Source: Dyella acidisoli
GTDB lineage: Bacteria; Pseudomonadota; Gammaproteobacteria; Xanthomonadales; Rhodanobacteraceae
Direction of reading: 5' to 3'
Length of the DNA: 64,000 nucleotides
Assembly (NCBI RefSeq): GCF_030160295.1
Contig: NZ_BSOB01000005.1
Span: 1 to 64,000, forward strand
Both the position numbers and the translations under genes were made by a program. Positions 1-9,735 of this stretch are shown here, in pieces. The notes under the pieces were generated by a model. It was not told where the DNA came from. It saw only the letters and a program-made list of their open reading frames with translations, and ran no database searches. Position 1 is the first letter of the stretch. Each line of letters opens with the position of its first letter.

Positions 1-24
1 CAGGTGGCTGTAGTGCTTACCCAT
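1..24 (-). CDS. IS30-family transposase, N-terminal start only (partial, runs off the left edge)
   Basis: Reading the minus strand from position 24 gives ATG followed by seven codons, MGKHYSHL, preceded by a good ribosome site (AAAGGAA, about 33-39). From memory, this opening is the usual N-terminus of IS30-family transposases of xanthomonads (MGKHYSHLSLEER and relatives). Only eight residues are inside the window, so the call rests on that match plus the ribosome site. The rest of the element lies to the left. Confidence 0.6.
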
Positions 25-66
25 GACGTTCCTTTGGGAGAGGGTGTTGCACTTGAGTTTAGAGAC
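1..66. mobile_element. Right-hand edge of an IS30-like insertion sequence
   Basis: The stretch between the transposase start and the hairpin at 71-104 should hold the terminal inverted repeat, because IS30-type elements have a short non-coding end upstream of the transposase. The sequence around 45-66 (GTGTTGCACTTGAG and on) resembles IS30-type ends I know from xanthomonads, but the matching other end is not in the window, so the exact border is not fixed. Confidence 0.4.
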
Positions 67-70
67 CGCC

Positions 71-104
71 GTTACTTTTCTTTGGGCCCGCAAAGAAAAG
101 TGAC
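71..104. repeat. Long AT-rich-arm hairpin, probable dispersed intergenic repeat
   Basis: Arms of 14 bases (GTTACTTTTCTTTG and its near-complement CAAAGAAAAGTGAC) pair around a GGCCCG loop, with a single G-T wobble. Hairpins of this form are common between genes in Xanthomonadaceae and Rhodanobacteraceae. Only one copy was seen in this window. The bases from here to 460 hold nothing else that I recognise. Confidence 0.6.
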
Positions 105-460
105 TCGGGCCCTTTAGGGTCCGAAAGCGCCGCAGGCAATGCCCCAACACCACGACATGCTCAGCTGAGGCGAGAGGCTAATCAGGTCCGGGAGGGAGGG
201 GGCACGCTGCAAATCTCCCCGGACAGCAGCGGACCTTCGCCGGTATGACGATACGCTCTCAAACAGAATCACTGTGAACCTCGACTTTTCGTGAGGAAAA
301 CGAAAAATCGTGGGGCGCCATAGAATTCTTAGCGCTTTGTTGATAGCGGCCACGTCGCGCAGCCGCCCGGCTTCTACAAAGCAAGCCAGCGTTGGAGAGG
401 GCAACTGCCTAACGCATAATACGCAGTCGGTACGACGTACGGATCGGGGCAGGGTAGTCC

Positions 461-1126
461 ATGACATCGATAGAGCTGAGTCCGGCGCTCATCGTCGAAG
501 ACGATCCGGCCACTCGGCGGCGCCTGCATGCGTTGCTGGTCGGGCTGCTTGGTGCAGATGCCGTTATTACAACGGCCGATTCCGTTGCGTCGGCGATGGC
601 GGCGGCTGGGAAGGAGCGGTTCGCGTTGGCATTGGTCGACGTGGGCTTGCCTGATGGCAACGGGGTGGACGTTATCGCCTGGTTGCACATGCATGCGCCC
701 GATACCGTTTCGGTAGTGATCTCTACCTGGGGGCATGAGGACACCGTGCTGGCAGCGCTGCGTAGCGGAGCGACCGGCTATCTGCTCAAAGAAAGCGAAG
801 ACATCGAGCTCAGCCTGTCGCTAAAAAGCTTGCGGCGGGGCGGTGCTCCGATCGATCCGGTGATTGCGCGGCGAATTCTTGCGCAGGTGTCGGTGCCCGA
901 GCCCACCGTCGAGACCGACAAAACGTCCACGCCACAGCTTTCCGAACGAGAACTGGAGATTCTTCACCTGGTCGCGCGCGGTTACAGCAACCCCGAAATC
1001 GCGGCCATGACCGGGCTCTCGCGTTTCACCATCGAAGATCACACCAAAAAGATCTATCGCAAGCTGGCGGTGAACTCGCGCATGGCGGCTGTATTCGAAG
1101 CGAACTCCTTGGGTTTGCTCAAGTGA
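461..1126 (+). CDS. NarL/FixJ-type response regulator (REC plus LuxR helix-turn-helix)
   Basis: 221 residues, normal length for the NarL family. The receiver domain fills about residues 8-125: acidic pocket E13-D14-D15, phospho-acceptor D60 in ALVDVGLPDG. The C-terminal LuxR-type DNA-binding domain spans about 155-215 (LSERELEILHLVARGYSNPE, then a recognition helix with TIEDHTKKIYRKL). Its GTG-starting neighbour, a histidine kinase, overlaps the stop codon by four bases, so the two are translationally coupled partners. The kinase has the HisKA_3 type of core that normally pairs with NarL regulators. Targets are unknown; the autotransporter gene 450 bases further on is a possible one. Confidence 0.93.
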   Translation: MTSIELSPALIVEDDPATRRRLHALLVGLLGADAVITTADSVASAMAAAGKERFALALVDVGLPDGNGVDVIAWLHMHAPDTVSVVISTWGHEDTVLAALRSGATGYLLKESEDIELSLSLKSLRRGGAPIDPVIARRILAQVSVPEPTVETDKTSTPQLSERELEILHLVARGYSNPEIAAMTGLSRFTIEDHTKKIYRKLAVNSRMAAVFEANSLGLLK

Positions 1127-2973
1127 CGTGGCGTGTCCTGGTTGGCATCGCCTTGTTGTGGCTTTTGGCGGGATGCGCGTCTCACCGTGCGACCGATCGC
1201 GACGCGCTGGTTACCCTGACCCAGGCCGATGCAGTACGGGGAAGCTGGCAAGGCAACGAAGCGCCCGTTGAGGGCTGGATGCCAGTGAGTTTGCTCGATG
1301 ATTGGAGTAAACGCTGGCCGGGTCACGACGGTGTGGTCTGGTATCGCTTGCACATGAACGTGCGCGATGCGAACCAGCCGATTGGCTTGTTGCTCGACTA
1401 TGTGTGCCTCGCCGATGCCGTATACGTCAACGGCAGCCTGGTTCATCAAGATCCCAGCCTGACTGAGCCGCTTTCACGCAGTTGGGTAGCGCCGCAGTAT
1501 TTCTTGCTCGACAAGCCGTTGCTGCAATCTGGCGACAACATCGTGTTGATTCGTGTCTCGGGCCTGGCGGCTTATCAACCAGGCTTGGGCGCCGTTCGTT
1601 ACGGCGATGTGCAAGTGGCTTATTCGGAGTACCGCAAAGGTTGGTTGGCGCGCTACCAGCTTCGCTTTTTCGATTTTGCGATCAGTGCTGTGCTGGGTGG
1701 CGTGTTCCTGATGATGTGGCTGTTCCGCCGCAAAGATGCCACTTACGGCTGGTATGCGCTCAACGTCTTGATCGGTGCAGTGTTTGAGTGGAATTACATT
1801 GCATCGGACGTCTGGCCATTTTCCGGTACTGACGGTTTCGAGGCTTTCAACGTCGCTGTTTACGTGGCCTATGTATGCAGCTTCGTGGTGTTTCTGCTGC
1901 GTTATTGCGAACAACGCTGGCCACGCTTGGAGCGCGTTCTATTTGCGTTGTCCTTGCTCGCGTTTGCTTGTGCACTGGTGGCACCGGGTTGGGTTGGCCC
2001 TTCGCGTGGGCCATGGATCGCTGTCGCATCGCTGATTTATTACATTGCGCTGCCGACGTTCATGATCCACGCATGGCGTAGCCGAAAAGCCGATCAGCGT
2101 GTGTTGGCGCTGTGTCTGATCATTCCCATGGTTGCATCGGTGCACGACATCCTGCTGTTTTATCAATGGGTGCATGACCGCATTTATCTGCTTGCATTGA
2201 CGGCGCCGTTCACCCTTGTCGGCATGGGTTTTGTCTTGGCATACCGGTTTTCTGCGGCCATGCGTCGCGTGGATGGCTTCAACGTCGAGTTGCAAACCAA
2301 GGTCGATGCCGCGACGACCGAACTGTCCACCAGTCTGGAGCGCGAGCATACGTTGGCGTTGGCGACCACTCGCATGAGCGAGCGCCTGAATCTGGTGCGC
2401 GATCTGCACGATGGTTTCGGAGGCAGCTTGGTCAGTGCCATTGCGGCTCTGGAGCATCCCACATCAGAGCAGGACGTCAAACCCACCGTCGAGACATTGA
2501 AAGAGTTGCGTGACGACTTGCGTCTGGTCATCGACACCACGGCGCAGGATCACAGCCGAGACCTTGCCGAATTGCTGGGGCCGTTCCGCTATCGATGGAC
2601 GCGACGCCTGGATGCGATCGATATCGAAGCGCGATGGCAGCTCGAATCGCTGGAGGGTTTGCATCTGAGCGCTGCCCAGCAACTGGACTTGTTGCGCTTT
2701 CTGCAAGAAGCGCTTACCAACGTAATGAAGCACAGCGGCGCAACATGCGTGGATGTGACCATGCGGGCGGCCGAAGCAAACTTGCACGTTACAGTGAAAG
2801 ACAACGGCCGCGGCTTCGACCCGGCCGTCGCTCGTGCTGCCGCCAGTGGTGCTGGTCTCAGCAGCTTGAGTGCCCGCGCGCATCGCCTCAGCGGCGCGTG
2901 GACACTTGATGCCGAATCGGGTACAGGGGTCACCTTGAAATTGGTCGTCCCGCTTATCACGGCAGCGAGCTAA
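1123..2973 (+). CDS. 7TM-DISM-type sensor histidine kinase, HisKA_3 family
   Basis: 616 residues, GTG start in a GTGA overlap with the response regulator. An N-terminal hydrophobic segment ends in a lipobox-like LLAGC (Cys18). Residues about 30-175 form a predicted beta-sandwich sensor domain outside the membrane (W..YRLHMNV, YVNGSLVHQD). About 180-385 hold seven hydrophobic helices, the 7TM-DISM arrangement. The HisKA_3 dimerisation helix carries the phospho-acceptor His in LVRDLHDGFGGSL, and the C-terminal ATPase has the N box (QEALTNVMKHS) and G boxes (DNGRGFDP, GAGLSSL). It should sense an external ligand and phosphorylate the regulator at 461-1126. The ligand cannot be read from the sequence. 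Confidence 0.9.
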   Translation: MTWRVLVGIALLWLLAGCASHRATDRDALVTLTQADAVRGSWQGNEAPVEGWMPVSLLDDWSKRWPGHDGVVWYRLHMNVRDANQPIGLLLDYVCLADAVYVNGSLVHQDPSLTEPLSRSWVAPQYFLLDKPLLQSGDNIVLIRVSGLAAYQPGLGAVRYGDVQVAYSEYRKGWLARYQLRFFDFAISAVLGGVFLMMWLFRRKDATYGWYALNVLIGAVFEWNYIASDVWPFSGTDGFEAFNVAVYVAYVCSFVVFLLRYCEQRWPRLERVLFALSLLAFACALVAPGWVGPSRGPWIAVASLIYYIALPTFMIHAWRSRKADQRVLALCLIIPMVASVHDILLFYQWVHDRIYLLALTAPFTLVGMGFVLAYRFSAAMRRVDGFNVELQTKVDAATTELSTSLEREHTLALATTRMSERLNLVRDLHDGFGGSLVSAIAALEHPTSEQDVKPTVETLKELRDDLRLVIDTTAQDHSRDLAELLGPFRYRWTRRLDAIDIEARWQLESLEGLHLSAAQQLDLLRFLQEALTNVMKHSGATCVDVTMRAAEANLHVTVKDNGRGFDPAVARAAASGAGLSSLSARAHRLSGAWTLDAESGTGVTLKLVVPLITAAS

Positions 2974-2983
2974 ATAGCGAGCC

Positions 2984-2997
2984 CCCCGAGCTCGGGG
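2984..2997. terminator. GC palindrome after the kinase gene
   Basis: A perfect palindrome, CCCCGAG followed directly by CTCGGGG, lies 11 bases after the kinase stop codon. There is no T-run, so it is a weak terminator or an mRNA-stabilising hairpin. The rest of 2998-3420 holds no gene I can support; it must contain the autotransporter promoter. Confidence 0.4.
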
Positions 2998-3420
2998 ATC
3001 GACGTTAGATACGTCAGCCGACAAGCTTCGCGCCGAACCATTACGTTTTTCGGTGCGCGATAGCACCCATCGCGATAAGCCCATGCGGAATGCGCAAACC
3101 TGACCGGAAGCGGATCGGGAAGGTGTCGTGTTGACTGCGGTTTCTGTCGCGTCGGTAGGAGCGTCGAATCCCGGTCGAAACGTAAAGCGGGGTGACGTCA
3201 GCGTCTTATTAACTGGGTTGCATCGTAGCGAGAAGCAACACGTGATTTCTGTGATCAACATCATTCGATCGATCACGCGAAGCAGAGAGTCATCGCGGCG
3301 CGTCGTCATGCACACCATCGATCTATGTATGCCTGATTAAGAAATTTTCCGCCCATCGAACGCAACCGCACCACCCACACAAACACACGATTCAAGTTCG
3401 TATCACAGGGGAAAACACAC

Positions 3421-6400
3421 ATGAATCATACCTACCGGCTTGTCTGGAACCGCGTGCTGCGCGTGTGGCAGGTAGCTTCCGAGTTGGCGCACGCACCGCA
3501 AGGCACGATTGTTCACGCAGATGTTGTGGCAAGTGCTGGTCCACGTCGACGTTTAGCACAAGCGTGTGCAGTGGCATTGCTTGGCATGTTCGCTGTGACT
3601 ACGCCGATGCATGCAATGGCACAAACCATTGTCGGTGCTTCCGGCGGTGCAGGTTCGACGGGTACTGCGCGCAATTCGCCCCCGGGCGACTGGGGTATCG
3701 GTGGTTCCGGCGGTAGCGCAGCGGCAGAAAGCGGGACTTCGCCCGCAGCGGGTGCTGCCGGCGGGGATCAGTACAACGGCGGCAGCCAAGGTACTGCCGG
3801 CAGCGGTGGTGGCGGCGGCGGCGGCTCATACACTCCTTTCAACCTTTATGCAGGCGGTGCGGGTGGCGCTGCTTCCCAAGGTTGGTCCGCCGGCGGTGCG
3901 GGCGGTACCGGTGGCGCGGGCGGCGGCGGTGGTGGCGGCGGTGGTGGTGGTTATGCCGGTTGGTATCTCGGCGCGGCGTCCTCACCCATCTCTATCACCA
4001 ATGCATACGTCGGTGGCGCAGGTGGTGCAGGTGGAAACGCCAACAGCGGCAACTCGACAGCGTCGGGTGGTAGCGGCGGCACGGGTGGTGATGGACTGGT
4101 AGGCAGCGCGTTCAACCTCACCGTGCAATCCGGTGCCAGCGCCACGGGTGGCAATGGTGGCAGCGGCGGTTCGAGCGGTGGCGCCGGCGGGGTGGGTGGA
4201 GTCGGCGGCGTCGGTGGGCAAGGTGGCAACGGCGGTGATGGCGTCGGCGGTTCTGGGTTCACGTTGACCAACCAGGGCAGTATCACCGGCGGTAACGGCG
4301 GCACGGGCGGTACGGCAGGAGGCCCAGTCGGTGGAGGCATAGCCGGTAATGGCGGTACGGGTGGCGCCGGCGTTTCGGGATCAGCAATAACTGTGGTGAA
4401 TACCGGCACCATCACCGGCGGCAATGGAGGCAGTAGTGGCAATCCTGGTAGCGGCGCTGCTGGCACAGCAGGAGTGGGCGGTGCGGGTGTCGTTGCATCG
4501 GGCAATTCAACCGTCATCAACGCCGGCACCATTTCGGGTGGATTTGGCAATAACGGAACCGGCGCGCAAGCTGCTGCGGTGAATTTCACCGGCGGCGGTA
4601 ACACCTTGTTGTTGGAAGCGGGTTCGACCTTGAACGGCAATGCGGTTAGTGCCGGTGGCGACACGCTTGCGTTGGGCGGCAGTACCAACAGCAGCTTCAA
4701 CGTCACCCAAGTCGTTTCGGCCGCTTCAGGAAGTCTCAGCGGCACTCAATACATCGGGTTCAGCACGTTGCAAGAGTCCGGCGCGGCCACCTGGACGGTG
4801 ACAGGCACCAATAGCAGCGGAACAGGCTGGACGCTCAATTCAGGCGTGTTGTCGGTGTCATCGACCAACGGTGCCGAACTGGGTCCATCCGTCACGTTCA
4901 ACGGCGGCACGCTCAACTTCACCAACAGCAGTGCGGCGACTTACACCGGCAATATCGTGGTCGGCAGCAACGGTGGCACGCTCAACGCTGACGGCGGTGA
5001 TCCGACGAATTTCACCAACAATGCAGTCACGCTTACCGGCAATGTTTCCGGTGCAGGAGCATTGGTGCTGAATGCCGATCCAGCAAGCGTGAACGGGCTG
5101 GTGGTGCTCAATGGCGCAGGCAGCACGCAATCGGTCGGAACCCTCACTGCCGATAACGGTATCGTCGAGATCGGCGATGGCAGCACGTCCGTCAACGTGG
5201 CAGTCGGCAATCTCAATGTAAATGGCAGCACCGAGCTGAGCGTGTCGCACAACGCGGTGCTGCAGGTAAACGGTGCAATCAATGCGGCGAGCGGCTCCAC
5301 GCTCATGCTCAACGGTGAACTCGACGTCACCGACAGTACGGCGATCGGAGCGCAGCTGGGCATCAACGGGTCGGGCACCGTTTCCGTTGCCCAGGGCGCA
5401 ACGCTCAACTTGCAACAAGGTTTCTATGGCGAAGGGCTGCTGACGATAAGCGGCAATGGCACGTTGCTCGACACGGGCACGGCCAGCAACATCATCGGCA
5501 TGACGATAAACAGCGGTGCGACCTTTCAGATCGGCAACGGCGGCGTATCCGACAGCATCATGGTCGGGCCGTTTGGTTTGACGAACAACGGTACGCTGAT
5601 TTGGAACCACAACGATCAGGTGGCGCCGTCGCTTTCGATCAGTGGCAGCGGTGGGCTAGTTCAGGAAGGCACGGGCACTTTGACCTTGAGTCAGACCAAT
5701 ACTTACACCGGCGCCACCGTGGTGAATAGCGGCACGATTGCAGTGACGAGCACGGGCAGCCTTGGTACGGGAGCACTGAACATCGCCAGCGGCGGCGAAG
5801 TGGATCTCGCCAACACTGCGCAACAGATTGCATCGCTCAATGGTGCGGGCACGCTTCAGCTCAACGGCACCGCACTCCAGGTCACGGATAACAGCACGAG
5901 CGAGTTTTCGGGCTTGATCGGCGGCAGCGGTTCGTTGAACTACAGCGGCAGCGGATCGTTGATTCTCGACGGCAATAGCAGCGCCTTCGCTGGCAGTACG
6001 ACGGTGGCAAGCGGCATGCTGGTCGTCGGCAGCGTGAGCGGCAATGGCGCAACCCTTGGTGGTGACGTAACGGTAGATAGCGGTGCGATATTGCGTGGTC
6101 ACGGCACCATCGGCGGTAGCGTGAATGTGTTGAGTGGCGGGTATCTGGCTCCAGGCCATTCCATCGGCACACTTACCATCAATGGCGACCTCAACCTGGC
6201 ACAAGGCAGTGTGCTGAATTACGACTTCGGTTCACCGGGTGCGAACTTCCAGACGGTGGGTACTGGCGACAGCGTGCATGTTGGCGGCAATCTTTCGCTC
6301 AACGGCGCCACGCTCAACGTCAACGATGTCGGCGGCATGGGAGCGGGGCTGTACAACGTATTCACCTATGGCGGCACGTTGAGCGAAACGAACGGTGGCC

Positions 6401-8916
6401 TGACGCTGGGTACCACACCGGCCGGCCAGATTTTGCAATTGCAAACCCTGACGACGCAGAAGCAGATCAATCTGATCGATACCACCGGCCTTACGCTGAA
6501 TTTCTGGAATGCCAACGGACAGGCTTCCAGTACACAGATGGGCGGCGGCAGCGGTACCTGGTCGGCCACCGCGCCGCAATGGACTGATGCCAGCGGCGGT
6601 GTGCCGAATACAACCATGCAGCCGCAGCCGGGTTTTGCAATCTTCGGCGGCACGCCGGGCACGGTGACGGTGGACGATAGTGCCGGCGCAGTGCAGGCGA
6701 GCGGCATGCAGTTCGCAACGAATGGCTACGTGCTCAGTGGCGGCACGTTGACGCTGACGGGTACGGCGGCGGTGATTCGTGTTGGCGATGGTTCCAGTGC
6801 GAGCGCCGGCATGACCGCCACCATCGACAGCGTGCTGGCGGGCAATGCTGGATTGACCAAGACCGATGCCGGCACCTTGGTGCTGGGTGGCATCAATACC
6901 TATAGCGGCGGTACCGCCATCAATGGCGGCACGTTGGTCGTATCGAGTGATGCCAACCTCGGCAACGCTTCCGGCGGCCTCAGCGTTAATGGCGGTACGC
7001 TGGAAAATACCGCGGCTTTCAGCACGGGCAGAGCGATCACGCTTGCTGGTAATGGCACGTTGCAAACCCATGCCGATCTCACCGTCTCGGGCGTCATCGC
7101 AGGCAACGGCGCATTGAACAAGACCGGTACAGGCACTCTGACTCTCACCGGCGCCAACACCTACAGCGGCGGCACCACGATCAGTGCGGGCACGTTGCAA
7201 GGCGATACACACAGTCTGCAGGGCAGCATCGTCGACAATGCTGCGCTGGTGTTCAATCAGAACGATCGCGGCGTATTCAACGGCACGCTTTCCGGCAACG
7301 GCCAGATCGCCCTGCAGGGCGGCGGCACATGGGTGATCGACAATGCCAATACCACCTTCAGTGGCGCCACTTCGGTAAATGCCGGCACGCTGGTGGTTGG
7401 CGACGATAGCCACGCCGATGCATCGCTGGGTGGTCTGGTCACGGTGAATGCAGGTGCGACCTTGCAAGGCATCGGCACCATCGGCGGCCTGAATCTCGCC
7501 GGCACCATAGCGCCCGGAAACTCCATCGGCACCTTGCACGTAACGGGCGATGTAGTGTTCCAGAAAGGCTCCATCTACCAGCTCGAAGCGCTACCCAACG
7601 GCAGCAGCGACCAGATCGTGGTGGGCGGCAAGGCGAATCTGCTTGGCGGCAATGTCACCGTGCTTGCCCAGCCCGGTTTCGTCGCTACGCGTACCGAGTA
7701 CACCGTGCTCACTGCCAGCCAAGGCGTCAGCGGTCGATTCGATGGCGTCAGCAGCAATCTCGCTTTCCTCACGCCGGTGTTGAGCTACACCGCCAATGCG
7801 GTGGATCTCACCCTGCAGCGCAACGACATCGCGCTGACGAACGTGGCAACAACACGCAACCAGCGCGCCGTGGCCGGCGGCATCGACAGCCTGGGTTACG
7901 GTCAGGCGATTTACGACACGGTGCTGGGCATGAATGCCGCGCAGGCCCGTGCCAGTTACGACGCGCTGAGCGGTGAGCTGCACGCCAGCACACGCACCGC
8001 CTTGATGGACGACAGCTACTACGTAAGAGACGCGGTCAATCGTCATCTGCTTGGACAGGATGGTGCAGGCGGTGATGGTCGATCCGCGACACGTGGCGAC
8101 GTTACGGCGTGGACGTCCGTATGGGGGCATGCAAGACAAATCGACAGCGACGGCAATGCATCGCAAATGAATGCGAATGGCGGCGGCGTGCTGGTGGGCG
8201 CCGATATCGTTGCGGACAATCAATCCAGGCTTGGCGTTTTTGCCGGTAGCGGCGAGCAATCCTTGCGGATGGTGACACGCGACGACAGTGCCACGGTGCA
8301 TGCCACACATGCAGGCGTCTATGGCGCCACGCAATGGAGCGCATGGCAGCTGCGTGCCGGTTTGGCTTATGGATGGCAACGGATCGACAGCACGCGCACA
8401 ACCGGATTGACCGGCATGGCGACGACTGGCGCACGCTACGACGCAGGCTTGACACACGGCTATGTCGAAGGCGCATATCAGTTTTTGTTTGGCCAAACCG
8501 CACTGGAGCCTTATCTCAATGTCGCACGCATGCAATTGCACACCGACGCCATCCACGAAAGATATTCCACGGCGGCACTGGACATTGCTGGTGAAAACAC
8601 AGGCGTAACCACAGCCACTTTGGGCGCGCGTATCCATGCCGGACTCGATCACAAGGGTATCGCGCATGCCTATGCCGATCTGGGTTGGCGGCGTGCATGG
8701 GGTGTCACGATGCCGGCGATCCAGGCACAGTTCGCCGCAGGAGGTTCGTCCTTCACAGTGGATGGTCTGCCAATCGCGCGTAATGCCATGGTCGTCGATG
8801 CAGGACTCGACCTGCAGCTCAGTTCGCGTGCTGTGATGGACTTCGGTTATCACGGTCAGTTTGCCAGCCGCGACAAAGATCATGCCGTGCGGTTGAGCCT
8901 GAGCGTAGCGTTCTGA
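3421..8916 (+). CDS. Autotransporter (type Va secretion) with glycine-rich and beta-helix passenger
   Basis: 1831 residues. Start supported by an AGGGG site 10 bases upstream. Order: an ESPR extended leader (MNHTYRLVWNRVLRVWQVAS, residues 1-20), a signal peptide hydrophobic core (about 40-65, ending AMAQ); a glycine-rich stretch about 75-330 with many GGxGG units; beta-helix with at least three passenger-associated repeats of the form GTGTLTLTGANTYSGGTT (about 750, 1150 and 1240); an APGNSIGTL segment near 1362; and a C-terminal barrel of about 270 residues ending in VRLSLSVAF with the terminal Phe expected for outer-membrane insertion. It probably acts as a surface adhesin or aggregation factor. 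No protease or lipase catalytic motif was seen. Confidence 0.93.
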   Translation: MNHTYRLVWNRVLRVWQVASELAHAPQGTIVHADVVASAGPRRRLAQACAVALLGMFAVTTPMHAMAQTIVGASGGAGSTGTARNSPPGDWGIGGSGGSAAAESGTSPAAGAAGGDQYNGGSQGTAGSGGGGGGGSYTPFNLYAGGAGGAASQGWSAGGAGGTGGAGGGGGGGGGGGYAGWYLGAASSPISITNAYVGGAGGAGGNANSGNSTASGGSGGTGGDGLVGSAFNLTVQSGASATGGNGGSGGSSGGAGGVGGVGGVGGQGGNGGDGVGGSGFTLTNQGSITGGNGGTGGTAGGPVGGGIAGNGGTGGAGVSGSAITVVNTGTITGGNGGSSGNPGSGAAGTAGVGGAGVVASGNSTVINAGTISGGFGNNGTGAQAAAVNFTGGGNTLLLEAGSTLNGNAVSAGGDTLALGGSTNSSFNVTQVVSAASGSLSGTQYIGFSTLQESGAATWTVTGTNSSGTGWTLNSGVLSVSSTNGAELGPSVTFNGGTLNFTNSSAATYTGNIVVGSNGGTLNADGGDPTNFTNNAVTLTGNVSGAGALVLNADPASVNGLVVLNGAGSTQSVGTLTADNGIVEIGDGSTSVNVAVGNLNVNGSTELSVSHNAVLQVNGAINAASGSTLMLNGELDVTDSTAIGAQLGINGSGTVSVAQGATLNLQQGFYGEGLLTISGNGTLLDTGTASNIIGMTINSGATFQIGNGGVSDSIMVGPFGLTNNGTLIWNHNDQVAPSLSISGSGGLVQEGTGTLTLSQTNTYTGATVVNSGTIAVTSTGSLGTGALNIASGGEVDLANTAQQIASLNGAGTLQLNGTALQVTDNSTSEFSGLIGGSGSLNYSGSGSLILDGNSSAFAGSTTVASGMLVVGSVSGNGATLGGDVTVDSGAILRGHGTIGGSVNVLSGGYLAPGHSIGTLTINGDLNLAQGSVLNYDFGSPGANFQTVGTGDSVHVGGNLSLNGATLNVNDVGGMGAGLYNVFTYGGTLSETNGGLTLGTTPAGQILQLQTLTTQKQINLIDTTGLTLNFWNANGQASSTQMGGGSGTWSATAPQWTDASGGVPNTTMQPQPGFAIFGGTPGTVTVDDSAGAVQASGMQFATNGYVLSGGTLTLTGTAAVIRVGDGSSASAGMTATIDSVLAGNAGLTKTDAGTLVLGGINTYSGGTAINGGTLVVSSDANLGNASGGLSVNGGTLENTAAFSTGRAITLAGNGTLQTHADLTVSGVIAGNGALNKTGTGTLTLTGANTYSGGTTISAGTLQGDTHSLQGSIVDNAALVFNQNDRGVFNGTLSGNGQIALQGGGTWVIDNANTTFSGATSVNAGTLVVGDDSHADASLGGLVTVNAGATLQGIGTIGGLNLAGTIAPGNSIGTLHVTGDVVFQKGSIYQLEALPNGSSDQIVVGGKANLLGGNVTVLAQPGFVATRTEYTVLTASQGVSGRFDGVSSNLAFLTPVLSYTANAVDLTLQRNDIALTNVATTRNQRAVAGGIDSLGYGQAIYDTVLGMNAAQARASYDALSGELHASTRTALMDDSYYVRDAVNRHLLGQDGAGGDGRSATRGDVTAWTSVWGHARQIDSDGNASQMNANGGGVLVGADIVADNQSRLGVFAGSGEQSLRMVTRDDSATVHATHAGVYGATQWSAWQLRAGLAYGWQRIDSTRTTGLTGMATTGARYDAGLTHGYVEGAYQFLFGQTALEPYLNVARMQLHTDAIHERYSTAALDIAGENTGVTTATLGARIHAGLDHKGIAHAYADLGWRRAWGVTMPAIQAQFAAGGSSFTVDGLPIARNAMVVDAGLDLQLSSRAVMDFGYHGQFASRDKDHAVRLSLSVAF

Positions 8917-8941
8917 CTTGATTTAAAAGTAGGCGGCCAAA

Positions 8942-8962
8942 CACAGGCATGTATGGCCTGTG
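8942..8962 (+). terminator. Hairpin after the autotransporter gene
   Basis: CACAGGC pairs with GCCTGTG across a seven-base loop, 25 bases after the autotransporter stop. There is no clear T-run, so termination efficiency is uncertain. It sits between convergent genes and may serve both. Confidence 0.5.
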
Positions 8963-9009
8963 CTTGGCATAAGAGCTTTGTGAGCTAGCGGTCGTGGCTG
9001 AGCTGTCAA

Positions 9010-9396
9010 TCACTGACCAGCAGGAGGTTGCCAGAGCTCGACCTTGTTCCCATCGGGGTCAACGATCCAGCCGAACTTGCCGAACTCCGATTCATCCACC
9101 TTGTCTTCGACCTGCACACCTTCGGCTCGTAGCGTCGCCAGCAAGGCATGAAGATCCTCGACACGATAGTTGATCATGAAGGGAGCCGTACTCGGAGCGA
9201 AGTAGCTGGTGTCCGCAGCGAACGGACTCCAAGCGGTCGTGCCAACACCTTCGGGGTTGTCAGGCCCCTTCCATCGAAACGCGGCGCCACCCCATTCCTG
9301 GACGTCCACCCCGAGATGCGTTTTGTACCAAGCACCAAGGGCTTTCGGGTCCTTGGATTTGAAGAAGATTCCACCGATGCCAGTGACTCGTTTCAT
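9010..9396 (-). CDS. VOC (glyoxalase/bleomycin resistance) family protein
   Basis: 128 residues, a complete single VOC module with two beta-alpha-beta-beta-beta halves. It opens with GIGGIFFKSKDPKALGAWY, the usual glyoxalase-like pattern, and ends with DPDGNKVELWQPP, where the Glu of VELW is the conserved metal ligand of the second half. Such small stand-alone members are often metal-dependent lyases, isomerases or binding proteins; the substrate cannot be inferred. It stands alone, convergent with the autotransporter. The 340 bases upstream (9397-9735) contain its promoter region and the downstream end of the efflux operon, with no gene that I can support. Confidence 0.88.
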   Translation of the reverse strand: MKRVTGIGGIFFKSKDPKALGAWYKTHLGVDVQEWGGAAFRWKGPDNPEGVGTTAWSPFAADTSYFAPSTAPFMINYRVEDLHALLATLRAEGVQVEDKVDESEFGKFGWIVDPDGNKVELWQPPAGQ

Positions 9397-9735
9397 GGTT
9401 GCTCCAGTGCAGACGGATCGAAACGCGGATTATGTGCGGCCTAACGCTTGAATTAACGGTTGCGTTGAACGAATAGCAGGGGCGAAATGGAAGGCACGAT
9501 AGCGCTGCTTTGCGCTACCCGTAATGACACGATAGGCGCGCATGATGGCGTTAGCGAGTCGATGACACTCTCCTCATTCCTTCAAATCTATTACGCCAGT
9601 TTGGAGCAAATAAAATCAGTCGGTTACGTCATTTTTAGGGATGGCTTAGCGACAATCTTGTGAAAGAGGGCGCGATTACGGAGATCATCGCAAAAGGTCA
9701 CACGGGTGATCCGTCAGCAGTCTGTTGCGGAACCG

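Noticed and set aside
114-467. Open frames on both strands between the hairpin and the response regulator
   Set aside because: No ribosome sites, no motifs, composition typical of chance frames in GC-rich DNA.
7575-8883. 430-codon minus-strand frame inside the autotransporter gene
   Set aside because: It mirrors the barrel-coding region in antisense and shows no independent motif or ribosome site.
9432-9475. Integron attC-like text (GCCTAAC ... GTTGAAC)
   Set aside because: The two core-like heptamers are only about 32 bases apart, too short for an attC site, and no integrase or cassette array is visible.
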